Shown in pieces: positions 1 through 8,335 of a stretch of DNA of 64,000 nucleotides; position 1 is the first letter of the stretch, and each line of letters opens with the position of its first letter. The notes beneath the pieces were generated by a model. It ran no database searches and was not told the origin of the DNA. It was given only the letters and a program-made list of their open reading frames with translations. This DNA comes from Pseudomonas sp. NFIX28 (lineage in GTDB: Bacteria > Pseudomonadota > Gammaproteobacteria > Pseudomonadales > Pseudomonadaceae), in the NCBI RefSeq assembly GCF_900107395.1, contig NZ_FNPW01000017.1:81880-145879 (forward strand). Direction: 5' to 3'. The translations under genes and the position numbers were made by a program.

Positions 1-738
1 GGCCGCCTGCAAGCCACTCGAGAGGCCCGCGAGCTACAGCCGGCGATCGCCACCCTGTATGACGCCTTCGAACCCGTGCAACGCCTGGCCGACAGCCTGA
101 AACAATACCAGGCGCCGCCCTTGCGCATCATCGGCACCCCGCCCCTGGCCCAGCAACTGTTGCCGCAGAGCATCGCCGCCCTGCGCCGGCGCTTTCCCGA
201 TACCCCATGCAATCTCGCCAGCCAGGGCACCCGCGACATGGTCAAGAGCCTGTTGCTGCGCGAAGGCGACTTGGGCCTGAGCCTGCACAACCCCGATCAC
301 CCCGATATCCAGTGCGTGGCCCTGGCCCAGGGCAAGCTGCAACTGCTAGCCCCCCACGGCTGGTTGCAACCGAAGCAGAAGTACATTTCCCTGCAGGACC
401 TGGCGGGCCAGGCCATGGTCGGCCTGGAAGGCCAGGACCCGCTGAGCGTGACCCTCGACAGCAAGCTGCAGAACCTGCGCCCCAGCCCGACCATTCACAC
501 CCGGGTGCAAACCCACCAGATGATGCGCAGCATGGTCGAGGCTGGCGAAGGCCTGGCCATTGTCGACCCCTTCACCGCGCTGGGCGCCCGCGCGGGCGGC
601 CTGGACGTCTGCCCGCTGTCGCCGCCGATCCCGGTCACTCTTTATGCCTTGACCCGCAGCGGCAACGCGCCCTCGCCAACCCTCGAGGCGTTGCTGGAAA
701 CCCTCACGGAAAAAGCCGAAGGCATGCTGGCCGGCTAG
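1..738 (+). CDS. LysR-family transcriptional regulator, C-terminal part (cut by window start)
   Basis: The frame is open from base 1, so the true start and the N-terminal winged HTH lie outside the window. The visible ~245 residues read as a LysR effector-binding domain (periplasmic-binding-protein type II fold). 'PPLRIIGTPPLAQQLLP' is the typical first strand after the linker, and 'HTRVQTHQMMRSMVEAGEGLAIVDPF' is the usual second-lobe signature. The effector cannot be read from the sequence. The gene faces the convergent GNAT gene, with 8 bp between the stop codons. Confidence 0.8.
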   Translation, partial: GRLQATREARELQPAIATLYDAFEPVQRLADSLKQYQAPPLRIIGTPPLAQQLLPQSIAALRRRFPDTPCNLASQGTRDMVKSLLLREGDLGLSLHNPDHPDIQCVALAQGKLQLLAPHGWLQPKQKYISLQDLAGQAMVGLEGQDPLSVTLDSKLQNLRPSPTIHTRVQTHQMMRSMVEAGEGLAIVDPFTALGARAGGLDVCPLSPPIPVTLYALTRSGNAPSPTLEALLETLTEKAEGMLAG

Positions 739-746
739 CCCCCGGC

Positions 747-1325
747 TTACCGCGCCAGTTCGTCGTTGAATAGCCGATACCAGAAAATCGCCACCTCGGC
801 CGTGGTCGGATCGATCCCGCGATAACGCAGGTGGTCGATGCCACCGACCACATAACCACAGCGCTCGTAGAGCCGGCAGGCTCCCAGGTTGTTGTTCTGG
901 GTTTCCAGCATGATGCCCGGCAGCTTCTTCTTGCGGCTCCAGAACTGCGCGACATCCAGCAAGGCCTTGGCCACCCCGTGGCGTCGCGCCGGGGCGTGCA
1001 CCGCCAGCTCGTCGATATGGGCGTAACCGTTCCAGTTGGTGCTGACCACCACATGGCCGACCGGCTCGTCGTCCAGGTAGGCCATGAACACCGCGCTGTC
1101 GGCGGCATCGCGATAGCTGCTGAATTCTTCGGGATCGATGCCGTAGCACTTGCGGTACGGGGTGATATGCCGCAATGGCCATTTGGCCACCGCCTGCTCG
1201 CTCTCGGCCTGGGCGTAGGCGCTGACTTCGAAGCTGAAATCGCTACCCCACACATAGGCGGCGAAACCATCGTCGGCGACACGCACCGACAAGCCGGGAT
1301 ACTTGGGATTGATCATTGGCTGCAT
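747..1325 (-). CDS. GNAT-family N-acetyltransferase
   Basis: A protein of 192 residues with a GNAT fold. 'VGHVVVSTNWNGYAHIDELAVHAPARRHGVAKALLD' covers beta4, with the acetyl-CoA loop motif R-R-H-G-V-A (consensus R/Q-x-x-G-x-G/A), and 'NNNLGACRLYERCGYVVGG' is the usual beta6-alpha4 end. The acceptor substrate is unknown. The start at 1325 (MQPMINPKY) was chosen because the longer start at 1355 would overlap the upstream ldcA stop by 16 bp. It lies 14 bp after ldcA on the same strand, so co-transcription is likely. Confidence 0.75.
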   Translation of the reverse strand: MQPMINPKYPGLSVRVADDGFAAYVWGSDFSFEVSAYAQAESEQAVAKWPLRHITPYRKCYGIDPEEFSSYRDAADSAVFMAYLDDEPVGHVVVSTNWNGYAHIDELAVHAPARRHGVAKALLDVAQFWSRKKKLPGIMLETQNNNLGACRLYERCGYVVGGIDHLRYRGIDPTTAEVAIFWYRLFNDELAR

Positions 1326-1339
1326 AGCGGGAAACGTCC

Positions 1340-3595
1340 TCAAACCTTGATGCAATCGACGGTGTAATGCCGCCCATTGCCTTCGTCTTCATGCTGCAAT
1401 CCATGCACATCCGCGACAAAGCCGGGAAAGCTGCTATCGAACGTACGGGCAAACGCCAGGTAATCGATGATCGAGCGGGTCGATTCGGTGAAACGTTCGC
1501 CCGGCATGATCAATGGGATACCCGGCGGGTATGGCACCAGCATCACCGCCGCCACCCGCCCGGCAAGGGCATCGATGGAGACGGCCTCGACCTCGCCCCG
1601 CACCAACTGATCGTAGGCGTCGGCGGGCTTCATCGTCACCTCCGGCAGCACGGTGTACATGCGCTTGAGGTGCTTGGCCGTGGCATTGCTGCGGTAACAG
1701 GCATGCAACTGATCGCAGAGGTCGCGCAGGCCCATGCCCTGGTAGCGCGCCATGTCCTGCTGGGCGATGCTCGGCAGGCAGGCCGCGAGGCTGGCATTGG
1801 CGTCGTAGTTGCGCTTGAACTCCAGCAGCTCGGTCAGCAGCGTGCTCCACTTGCCTTTGGTGATGCCCATGGAAAACAGCACCAGAAATGAATACAGGCC
1901 GGTCTTTTCCACCACCAGGCCGCGCTCCCAGAGAAACTTGCTGACCACCGCCGCCGGAATCCCGCGCTCGCTCAAGGCACCGCCAGCGGTAAGCCCGGGC
2001 ATCACCAGAGTGACCTTGATCGGGTCCAGCAGCACGTAATCGTCGGTCACCCCGGCGAAGCCATGCCATTCGCCTTCTGGCTCCAGCAGCCAGTCCGCGG
2101 TGCTGACCCGGTCGATGCCTTCCACCCGCTCCGGTTGCCAGATGGAAAACCACCAGTCGTCGGCGGCGATGTGCTGGCGCAGGTTGGCCAGGGCCCGGCG
2201 GAAACTCAGGGCCTCGTCGAACATTTCTTGCAGCAGCGAGCGCCCCGCCGGCCCTTCCATCATTGCCGAGGCCACGTCCAGCGAGGCGATGATGCTGTAT
2301 TGCGGCGACGTGGAGATGTGCATCATGAAGGCTTCGTTGAAGCGGTCGCGGTCCAGCTGCCGCGCACCGCCGTCCTGCACATGGATCATCGAGGCCTGGC
2401 TGAAGGCCGCCAAAAGCTTGTGGGTCGAATGGGTGGTGAACACCAGCGGGCTGTCGGCGCTGCGCGAGGTGCCCATGCCGTAACGCCCCTCGAAGAACTC
2501 ATGGAAGGCCGCGTAGGCGTACCAGGCCTCGTCGAAATGCAGCACCTCGACGCTGTTGCCCAGGCTCTGCTTGATCAGCTCGGCGTTGTAGCAGAGGCCG
2601 TCATAGGTCGAGTTGGTGATCACCGCCAGCTTGACCTTGGCAGGCCGGCCCTGGGTCAGCGGGTTGGCGTCGATCTTGGCCTGGATCGATTCGCGGCTGA
2701 ATTCGCTCAAGGGAATCGGGCCGATGATCCCCAGCTCGTTGCGCTCCGGACAGAGGAACAGCGGGATCGCGCCGGTCATGATGATCGAATGCAGTACCGA
2801 CTTGTGGCAGTTGCGGTCCACCAGCACCAGGTCGTCGCGACCGACCATGGAGTGCCAGACGATCTTGTTCGCCGTCGACGTGCCGTTGATCACGAAGAAG
2901 GTATGGTCGGCGCCGAAATTGCGCGCCGCCCGCGCCTCGGCTTCCGCCAGGGGCCCGGTGTGGTCGAGCAGCGAGCCCAGCTCCGGGACCGATACCGACA
3001 GGTCCGAACGCAGGGTGTTTTCCCCAAAGAACTGATGGAACGCCTGCCCCACCGGGCTTTTGCGATAAGCCACGCCGCCGCCGTGCCCCGGGGTGTGCCA
3101 GGAATAGTTGGAATCGGCCGTGTGCTGCACCAATGCCTTGAAGAAAGGCGGCAACAGGCCATCGAGGTAATTGCGCGCCGCCCGCGCCACCTGGCGCGCC
3201 AGGAACGGCACCGTGTCTTCGAACAGGTAGAGAATGCCGCGCAGCTGATTGAGCTCGCTCATGGCGTCGGCCGGTGCGTTTTCCAGGGTCACCTGCTCGC
3301 CCAGGGCGAAGATCGGCAGGTTCGGCGCACGTACCCTAGCCAGGCGGATCAGCTCCACCATGTTTTGCAGCAGATGGGTGTTTTCCCCGGCGCCTTCGGC
3401 GGCGATCAGCATGCAGGCCAGGCCGTGATGGGTCGAGGCCACCAGGCGCCCTTCGGCATAGTCCACCGCGGAAAAGATACTGAAGCCTTCCTGCTCCAGC
3501 TCCTTGGCGATCCCCCGCACCCGGTCGCCGGCGACAGTGTCGGCCTTGATGTCGCGATGCACGATAAGGACGGGGAATTTCAGGTCTTTGTACAT
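1340..3595 (-). CDS. ldcA: Lysine/arginine decarboxylase (Orn/Lys/Arg decarboxylase family, PLP)
   Basis: The PLP-dependent decarboxylase (751 residues) closely resembles P. aeruginosa LdcA (PA1818), which makes cadaverine from lysine. The order is an N-terminal response-regulator-like wing (~1-125), a fold-type I PLP domain with the Schiff-base lysine in 'STHKLLAAFSQASM', and a C-terminal domain. 'SNYSWHTPGHGGGVAYRKSP' is a family signature. The start at 3595 (MYKDLKFPVLIV) matches LdcA; an ATG 12 bp upstream is less likely. No ldcB-like partner is adjacent. Lysine rather than arginine specificity rests only on overall resemblance. Confidence 0.85.
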   Translation of the reverse strand: MYKDLKFPVLIVHRDIKADTVAGDRVRGIAKELEQEGFSIFSAVDYAEGRLVASTHHGLACMLIAAEGAGENTHLLQNMVELIRLARVRAPNLPIFALGEQVTLENAPADAMSELNQLRGILYLFEDTVPFLARQVARAARNYLDGLLPPFFKALVQHTADSNYSWHTPGHGGGVAYRKSPVGQAFHQFFGENTLRSDLSVSVPELGSLLDHTGPLAEAEARAARNFGADHTFFVINGTSTANKIVWHSMVGRDDLVLVDRNCHKSVLHSIIMTGAIPLFLCPERNELGIIGPIPLSEFSRESIQAKIDANPLTQGRPAKVKLAVITNSTYDGLCYNAELIKQSLGNSVEVLHFDEAWYAYAAFHEFFEGRYGMGTSRSADSPLVFTTHSTHKLLAAFSQASMIHVQDGGARQLDRDRFNEAFMMHISTSPQYSIIASLDVASAMMEGPAGRSLLQEMFDEALSFRRALANLRQHIAADDWWFSIWQPERVEGIDRVSTADWLLEPEGEWHGFAGVTDDYVLLDPIKVTLVMPGLTAGGALSERGIPAAVVSKFLWERGLVVEKTGLYSFLVLFSMGITKGKWSTLLTELLEFKRNYDANASLAACLPSIAQQDMARYQGMGLRDLCDQLHACYRSNATAKHLKRMYTVLPEVTMKPADAYDQLVRGEVEAVSIDALAGRVAAVMLVPYPPGIPLIMPGERFTESTRSIIDYLAFARTFDSSFPGFVADVHGLQHEDEGNGRHYTVDCIKV

Positions 3596-3714
3596 GGCGC
3601 CAGGCATCCTGAGGCGGCGGACAAGCGTCCGCCAATCACCTCAGGGTAGAAGCTCGGGGGCCGGTGCGGAACCCCATCAACGACCTCCTGTAACAAAAGG
3701 TCGCCCACGAACAA

Positions 3715-4473
3715 CTACTGCTGCTGGGCCTTGGCTTCGGCCAGCTGGGTCCAGAGCGCCGGGGCACCGGCGGATTTGGCGATGATCTCGAGACGCACCA
3801 GGTGCTCGGCCAGTTCGGCTTCGCTGGCACGGATCACCCGACCGCGCTGGCGATCCGCCGGCAGCCGGCGGATTTCGCTGGCACGGTTGCCCGAGCCTTC
3901 GCTGCCGTTGCCGTCCGAAGCGTTGCCGGCCAGCGACAGGCTGGTCTGGCCGCCAGTCATGGTCAGGTAGACGTCGGCGAGAATCTCCGAGTCGAGCAAG
4001 GCGCCGTGCAGTTCACGACCGGAGTTGTCGACGTCGTAGCGCTTGCACAAGGCATCGAGGCTGTTGCGCTGGCCAGGGTGGCGTTCCCGGGCCATCAACA
4101 GGGTGTCGAGGATGGTGCAGTGCTGGGTGATGTCGGCGCGGTCGTGCTGGCCCATCAGGGCGAATTCGTTGTTGATGAAGCCAACGTCGAACGCCGCGTT
4201 GTGGATGATCAGCTGCGCGCCCTGGATGAACTCGAAGAACTCATCGGCGACTTCGGCGAAGCGCGGCTTGCCCACCAGGAATTCGTTGGTGATGCCGTGG
4301 ACGCCGATCGCGCCCTCGTCGCTCTCGCGATCCGGTTGCAGGTAAACGTGGAAATGCCGACCGGTCAGGCGCCGTCCGATCAACTCGACGCAACCGATTT
4401 CAATGATCCGGTGGCCGTCGGTCACCGGCATGCCGGTGGTTTCGGTATCGAGTACAACAGATCTGTTGGCCAT
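3715..4473 (-). CDS. dnaQ: DNA polymerase III epsilon subunit (3'-5' proofreading exonuclease)
   Basis: Proofreading subunit of the replicative polymerase, 252 residues, usual DnaQ length. ExoI is DTETTG (D9, E11), ExoII is 'HNAAFDVGFIN', and ExoIII-epsilon is the H...D pair in 'RELHGALLDSEILADVY'. The glutamine-rich tail 'EAKAQQQ' is where the alpha-subunit-binding end is expected. It is transcribed toward ldcA. Unlike the P. aeruginosa arrangement I recall, it is separated from rnhA by two opposite-strand genes. Confidence 0.95.
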   Translation of the reverse strand: MANRSVVLDTETTGMPVTDGHRIIEIGCVELIGRRLTGRHFHVYLQPDRESDEGAIGVHGITNEFLVGKPRFAEVADEFFEFIQGAQLIIHNAAFDVGFINNEFALMGQHDRADITQHCTILDTLLMARERHPGQRNSLDALCKRYDVDNSGRELHGALLDSEILADVYLTMTGGQTSLSLAGNASDGNGSEGSGNRASEIRRLPADRQRGRVIRASEAELAEHLVRLEIIAKSAGAPALWTQLAEAKAQQQ

Positions 4474-4668
4474 CAGGGGTCAGTTCTCAACGGTGGAAGT
4501 CTTTCAAGGCGCGGGATTTTAGCACGCTCTCGCGGCATGGCACGCATGCCGGATTCGCCCGGTTGCGGCCTGCGCAGTTTTTAACAATCGTTCGCAAAGC
4601 TCATGCAGTTTGCCGTGCGGCGGCTTGTTAGGGTTCGCGACGATATTTCCAGCGGACCTCCACCTCTC

Positions 4669-4992
4669 ATGACCACCTGCAAAATTCGACTGCCCTTTCT
4701 GATGTGCTCCTGCCTGTTCGCCAATCTTGCCCAGGCCACCAGCCTGGTGATCAGCACCGACATCACCATGAGCCTGGCCTTGAGCACAACCGAAGGCAGC
4801 TCTAAAGCCACCAGCTCGTTCAAGGATGACAAACTCGTGCTGGCCGCCCGGAGCGATGCCGCAACCTTTGTCGCCAGCGCCGGCGACATTCGCGGCGCCC
4901 AGCTGGAAGCGGCCCTGCAGCACATTCGCCAGGTACTTGGCGACTCGCCCTACTCCGACCTGCAGCTGGCCAGCGCCATCCTTACGCTTTGA
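4669..4992 (+). CDS. DUF2388 family small secreted protein
   Basis: A 107-residue protein starting MTTCKIRLPFLMCSCLFANLAQA, a signal peptide with likely cleavage after AQA. The mature part 'TSLVISTDITMSLALSTTEG', 'FKDDKLVLAARSDAATFVASAGDIRGAQLEAALQ' fits DUF2388, a small Pseudomonas family that often occurs in multiple copies. No biochemical role is established to my knowledge. It is divergent from dnaQ. The start at 4669 was preferred over the frame-extended 4603 because it gives a proper signal peptide. Confidence 0.75.
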   Translation: MTTCKIRLPFLMCSCLFANLAQATSLVISTDITMSLALSTTEGSSKATSSFKDDKLVLAARSDAATFVASAGDIRGAQLEAALQHIRQVLGDSPYSDLQLASAILTL

Positions 4993-5135
4993 TCGCCCCG
5001 GACGGCGCCGCTCATTTATCCCGCGCTCCACGCGTTGCTTTAAATGAGCGCGACCATTGCGCTACCGTACGCCCCACTCAAGCGGGCGGGGTGCCGATAC
5101 CCGGCCTGCACTCACCTCCAGGAAACCGCCTTCCC

Positions 5136-6086
5136 ATGCTCGAGACTCGACAGGTGATCCCCCTGCTGCTGGCCGCGGCCTTCATCGGTGGCTGTTCATC
5201 GCTTCCGGCAACCGACAGCGACGCCGGGCCACGGCCGTTGATCGTCGCCCATCGCGGCGGTGCCGCGGACTTTCCCGAGAACACCCTGCTGGCCATCGAC
5301 AACGCCCTGCGCAACGGCGTCGACATGCTCTGGCTCACCGTGCAACTAAGCCGCGATGGCGTGCCGGTGTTGTATCGCCCCGCCGACCTGGGCGCCAACA
5401 CCCCGGCATCCGGCGCGGTCAACGAAAAAACCCTCGCACAGCTGCAAGCGCTGAATGCCGGCTGGAACTTCAAGCAGACAGCGGCCGATGGCCAGGTGAG
5501 ATTTCCCTATCGTTCGCAGCCGCTGAGCATTCCGTCGTTGCGCCAGGCGCTGGCGGCGATCCCCGAATCGGTGCCGGTCATTCTCGACATGAAGGCCCTG
5601 CCAGCCGCTCCCCAGGCCAAGGCTGTGGCCCAGTTGCTGGAGCAGCTGCATGCCTGGAACCGGGTGCTGATCTACTCCACCGATGCCAGCTACCAACAGG
5701 CTTTCGCGCAATATCCGCAGGCGCGGCTGTTTGAATCCCGGGACAGCACCCGGGATCGGCTGGCCAGCGTCGCTCTCGCCCATAGCTGTAGCGCGCCGCC
5801 CGCCCCAGCCAGTTGGGTGGCCTTCGAGTACCGGCGCCCGGTTCAACTGGTCGAGACCTTCACCCTGGGCGAAGCCCGTTCCAAGGTGGATGCCCGGCTA
5901 TGGACGCCCGCCGCGGTGGATTGCTTCCAGTCGCGGGGCAAGGTGCGGATGCTGGCGATCGGGATCAATACCGCCGAGGACTACCAGGCGGCCGCCTGCC
6001 TGAAGATGGATGCGGTGCTGGTGGATTCGCCCCGCGCGATGCGGGAAATGAAGCAGCGGCTCGAATGGCCGCTGCGTTGCCCATGA
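5136..6086 (+). CDS. Glycerophosphodiester phosphodiesterase-family lipoprotein
   Basis: A protein of 316 residues with a lipoprotein signal peptide (lipobox 'FIGGC'). A GDPD TIM barrel follows: 'PLIVAHRGGAADFPENTLLAI' carries the H-R and E-N catalytic signature, and 'GVPVLYRPADL' is the next strand. The canonical metal/catalytic H-D of 'VPVVIHD' appears as 'YRPAD', so activity is uncertain. It would act at an envelope membrane on glycerophosphodiesters or related phospholipid products. Start 5136 follows an AGGA box about 13 bp upstream; the frame extends to 4989 without support. It is convergent with rnhA. Confidence 0.75.
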   Translation: MLETRQVIPLLLAAAFIGGCSSLPATDSDAGPRPLIVAHRGGAADFPENTLLAIDNALRNGVDMLWLTVQLSRDGVPVLYRPADLGANTPASGAVNEKTLAQLQALNAGWNFKQTAADGQVRFPYRSQPLSIPSLRQALAAIPESVPVILDMKALPAAPQAKAVAQLLEQLHAWNRVLIYSTDASYQQAFAQYPQARLFESRDSTRDRLASVALAHSCSAPPAPASWVAFEYRRPVQLVETFTLGEARSKVDARLWTPAAVDCFQSRGKVRMLAIGINTAEDYQAAACLKMDAVLVDSPRAMREMKQRLEWPLRCP

Positions 6087-6102
6087 CTACCCGGCCAGGG
6101 CA

Positions 6103-6555
6103 TCAGGCCTGCTTGTAACCGCGCACCTCGTCGACGCCGCGGTTGGCCAGTTGGTCTGCCCGTTCGTTGCCGTGGTGCCCGGTGTGGCCGCGCACCCATT
6201 TCCAGGTGACCTGGTGGCGGTTGACCTGCTCATCGAGCTGCTGCCACAGGTCGGCATTCTTCACCGGTTCCTTGGCCGCGGTTTTCCAGCCGCGCTTTTT
6301 CCAGTTGGCCATCCATTCGTTGATGCCCTTCATCACATATTGCGAGTCAGTGACCAGGATCACCTGGCACTCGCGCTTGAGTTCCTCCAGGCCACGGATC
6401 GCCGCCATCAGCTCCATGCGGTTGTTGGTGGTGTTGGCTTCGCCGCCCCAGAGTTCCTTCTCCACGCCCTTGAACACCAGCAGTGCGCCCCAGCCTCCCG
6501 GGCCAGGATTGCCCTTGCAGGCGCCGTCGGTGAAGATTTCTACGCTATCGCTCAT
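6103..6555 (-). CDS. rnhA: Ribonuclease HI
   Basis: Cytoplasmic endonuclease degrading the RNA strand of RNA:DNA hybrids. It has 150 residues with the acidic triad D10 ('IFTDGACKGNPGPGG'), E48 ('NNRMELMAAI') and D70 ('VTDSQYV'), plus the final Asp in 'HGNERADQLA'. The start at 6555 (MSDSVEIFTDG) matches the family; the frame stays open upstream but adds no RNase H sequence. It follows the methyltransferase gene on the same strand with an 83-bp gap. Confidence 0.96.
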   Translation of the reverse strand: MSDSVEIFTDGACKGNPGPGGWGALLVFKGVEKELWGGEANTTNNRMELMAAIRGLEELKRECQVILVTDSQYVMKGINEWMANWKKRGWKTAAKEPVKNADLWQQLDEQVNRHQVTWKWVRGHTGHHGNERADQLANRGVDEVRGYKQA

Positions 6556-6638
6556 GCCAGACTTCCAATCGAAAATACCTGTGGCCCGCCGATCGTCGAT
6601 CGACAACGCCCAAGCCGGGCAAACTCGGCCCGGCTGAA

Positions 6639-7403
6639 TTAAAGAGGGGGTTCGCTGTGCCGGCGGTTGACCTTGGCCATCGGCAGCGGCACCAGCTTGC
6701 CCATCGGCTCGCGGCGCACCTGGCGCACCGGGCGCAGGCCGACCACTATCTTGCGTGCTACCAGCAGGTAGAAACCGCCGCCGGACAGTTGCCAGTCGCC
6801 GGCCTTGCGCTCCCAGCCGGCCAGCCGTGCCTGCCAGGCCGCCGAGGCAAGCGGCGGACGATAGCACCCGAAGCGGCGTTTCTCCAGCGCGAAGCCCAGC
6901 AGGTTCAGCCAGTCGGCGACCCGCGACGGCGAAATGCAGCGTGCCTTGCGCAGCGCGTCATGGGCGAACGCATGCCGCAGGCCCCAACTGCTCCAGGGAT
7001 TGATCCCGACGATCAGCAGATGCCCGCCAGGGCGCACCGCGCTGGCGGCTTCGCGCAGCAGGCCGTGGGGCGACAGGCAGAAATCCAGGCCGTGCTGCAG
7101 CACCACCACATCGGCGGCATGCTCGCTGAGCGGCCAGGCCTGCTCCTCGCAGACGATCTCCACGCCGGGCAGTGGCGCACCCAGGCGGACATTGCGCTGC
7201 ACCTGCGGCGCTGTCGGCGGGGTTTGCGCCGACGGCCCGTAATGCACCAGGTAACCGCCAAAGAAGCGCCCCAACTCGTCGTCGAGCATGCGCCGTTCTT
7301 CATCCAGCAGAAATTGCCCCAGTGGCCCGGACAGCCACTCACGGGCCGAACTGATCAGGGCCAGCCAGTCAGGATCGGCCTGAGCGAACGCTTTATCGGT
7401 CAT
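6639..7403 (-). CDS. Class I SAM-dependent methyltransferase
   Basis: 254 residues with a Methyltransf_11-like core. 'DVVVLQHGLDFCLSPHGLLREAASAVRPGGHLLIVGINPWSSWGLRH' holds the post-I and post-II motifs, although the N-terminal glycine-rich SAM loop is weak. It is conserved beside gloB and rnhA in Pseudomonas; substrate unknown. The start at 7403 (MTDKAFAQADPDW) leaves 65 bp to the divergent gloB; an upstream ATG at 7466 would reach to within 3 bp of the gloB start. Confidence 0.8.
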   Translation of the reverse strand: MTDKAFAQADPDWLALISSAREWLSGPLGQFLLDEERRMLDDELGRFFGGYLVHYGPSAQTPPTAPQVQRNVRLGAPLPGVEIVCEEQAWPLSEHAADVVVLQHGLDFCLSPHGLLREAASAVRPGGHLLIVGINPWSSWGLRHAFAHDALRKARCISPSRVADWLNLLGFALEKRRFGCYRPPLASAAWQARLAGWERKAGDWQLSGGGFYLLVARKIVVGLRPVRQVRREPMGKLVPLPMAKVNRRHSEPPL

Positions 7404-7468
7404 TGCATTCTCCAACCCGCCAAGAAGTTCTAAGATGCGCCAATGTTTTCCGCTTGGCGACTCCAACG

Positions 7469-8236
7469 ATGATACAGATCAGTGCCCTGCCCGCGTTCAC
7501 CGATAACTACATCTGGTTGTTACAGGATCATCGCCACCAGCGCTGCGCGGTGGTCGATCCGGGGGACGCTGCGCCGGTCCTGGGCTGGCTCGCCGAGCAT
7601 CCGGGCTGGGTGCTGAGCGATATCCTGGTAACCCATCACCACCACGACCACGTCGGCGGTGTCGAACAGCTGAAAAAAGCCAGCGGCGCCAAGGTCTGGG
7701 GCCCGGCCAACGAAAACATCCCGGGGCGCGACGTGGCCCTGAACGACAACGACCGGGCCAATATCCTGGGCTGGGACTTCGACGTCTACGCGGTGCCCGG
7801 ACACACCCTGGGACATATTGCCTACTACCATCATGGCTTACTGTTTTGCGGCGACACCCTGTTCGCCGCCGGCTGCGGGCGCCTGTTCGAGGGCACGCCG
7901 GAGCAAATGCACCATTCGCTGAGCCGCCTGGCCGCCTTGCCCGCCGACACCCTGGTGTACTGCACCCACGAATACACCCTGAGCAACCTGCGTTTTGCCC
8001 AGGTGGTGGAGCCGGACAACCCGCACATCGCCGAGCGCCTGCAAAAAGTCAGCGAACTGCGGGAAAACGGCCGCATGACCCTGCCTTCCACCCTGGCCCT
8101 GGAAAAACTTACCAACCCTTTCCTGCGGACCGGCGAAACATCCGTTAAACAAAAAGCGGACGAACGGAACGGCCTCGATAACCGGGCCCAGAGTGCGGTT
8201 TTTGCTGCCTTGCGGGCTTGGAAAGATAAGTTCTAA
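7469..8236 (+). CDS. gloB: Hydroxyacylglutathione hydrolase (glyoxalase II)
   Basis: Hydrolyses S-D-lactoylglutathione to D-lactate and glutathione in methylglyoxal detoxification. 255 residues, metallo-beta-lactamase fold with 'THHHHDHVGG' (H56, H58, D60, H61). Further metal ligands sit in 'VPGHTLGHIAYY' and 'FCGDTLFAAGCGR', and 'YCTHEYTLSNLRFA' is the family signature. The C-terminal glutathione-binding region ends 'RAWKDKF'. Start 7469 (MIQISALPAFTDNYIW) is the family start. Confidence 0.96.
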   Translation: MIQISALPAFTDNYIWLLQDHRHQRCAVVDPGDAAPVLGWLAEHPGWVLSDILVTHHHHDHVGGVEQLKKASGAKVWGPANENIPGRDVALNDNDRANILGWDFDVYAVPGHTLGHIAYYHHGLLFCGDTLFAAGCGRLFEGTPEQMHHSLSRLAALPADTLVYCTHEYTLSNLRFAQVVEPDNPHIAERLQKVSELRENGRMTLPSTLALEKLTNPFLRTGETSVKQKADERNGLDNRAQSAVFAALRAWKDKF

Positions 8237-8335
8237 GCAGGTGTCGGGTTGGTACGAAAATTCTGAATGGTTGACCGCACCCGGTGCGCTTTCTAGAATC
8301 GCCCGACATTTTTGCCCGGAACTTACTTCCAGCCA

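Noticed and set aside
2063..3649. 528-residue plus-strand frame opposite ldcA
   Set aside because: Composition (Arg/His/Gln/Val-rich) and full overlap with a well-conserved enzyme show it is a shadow frame.
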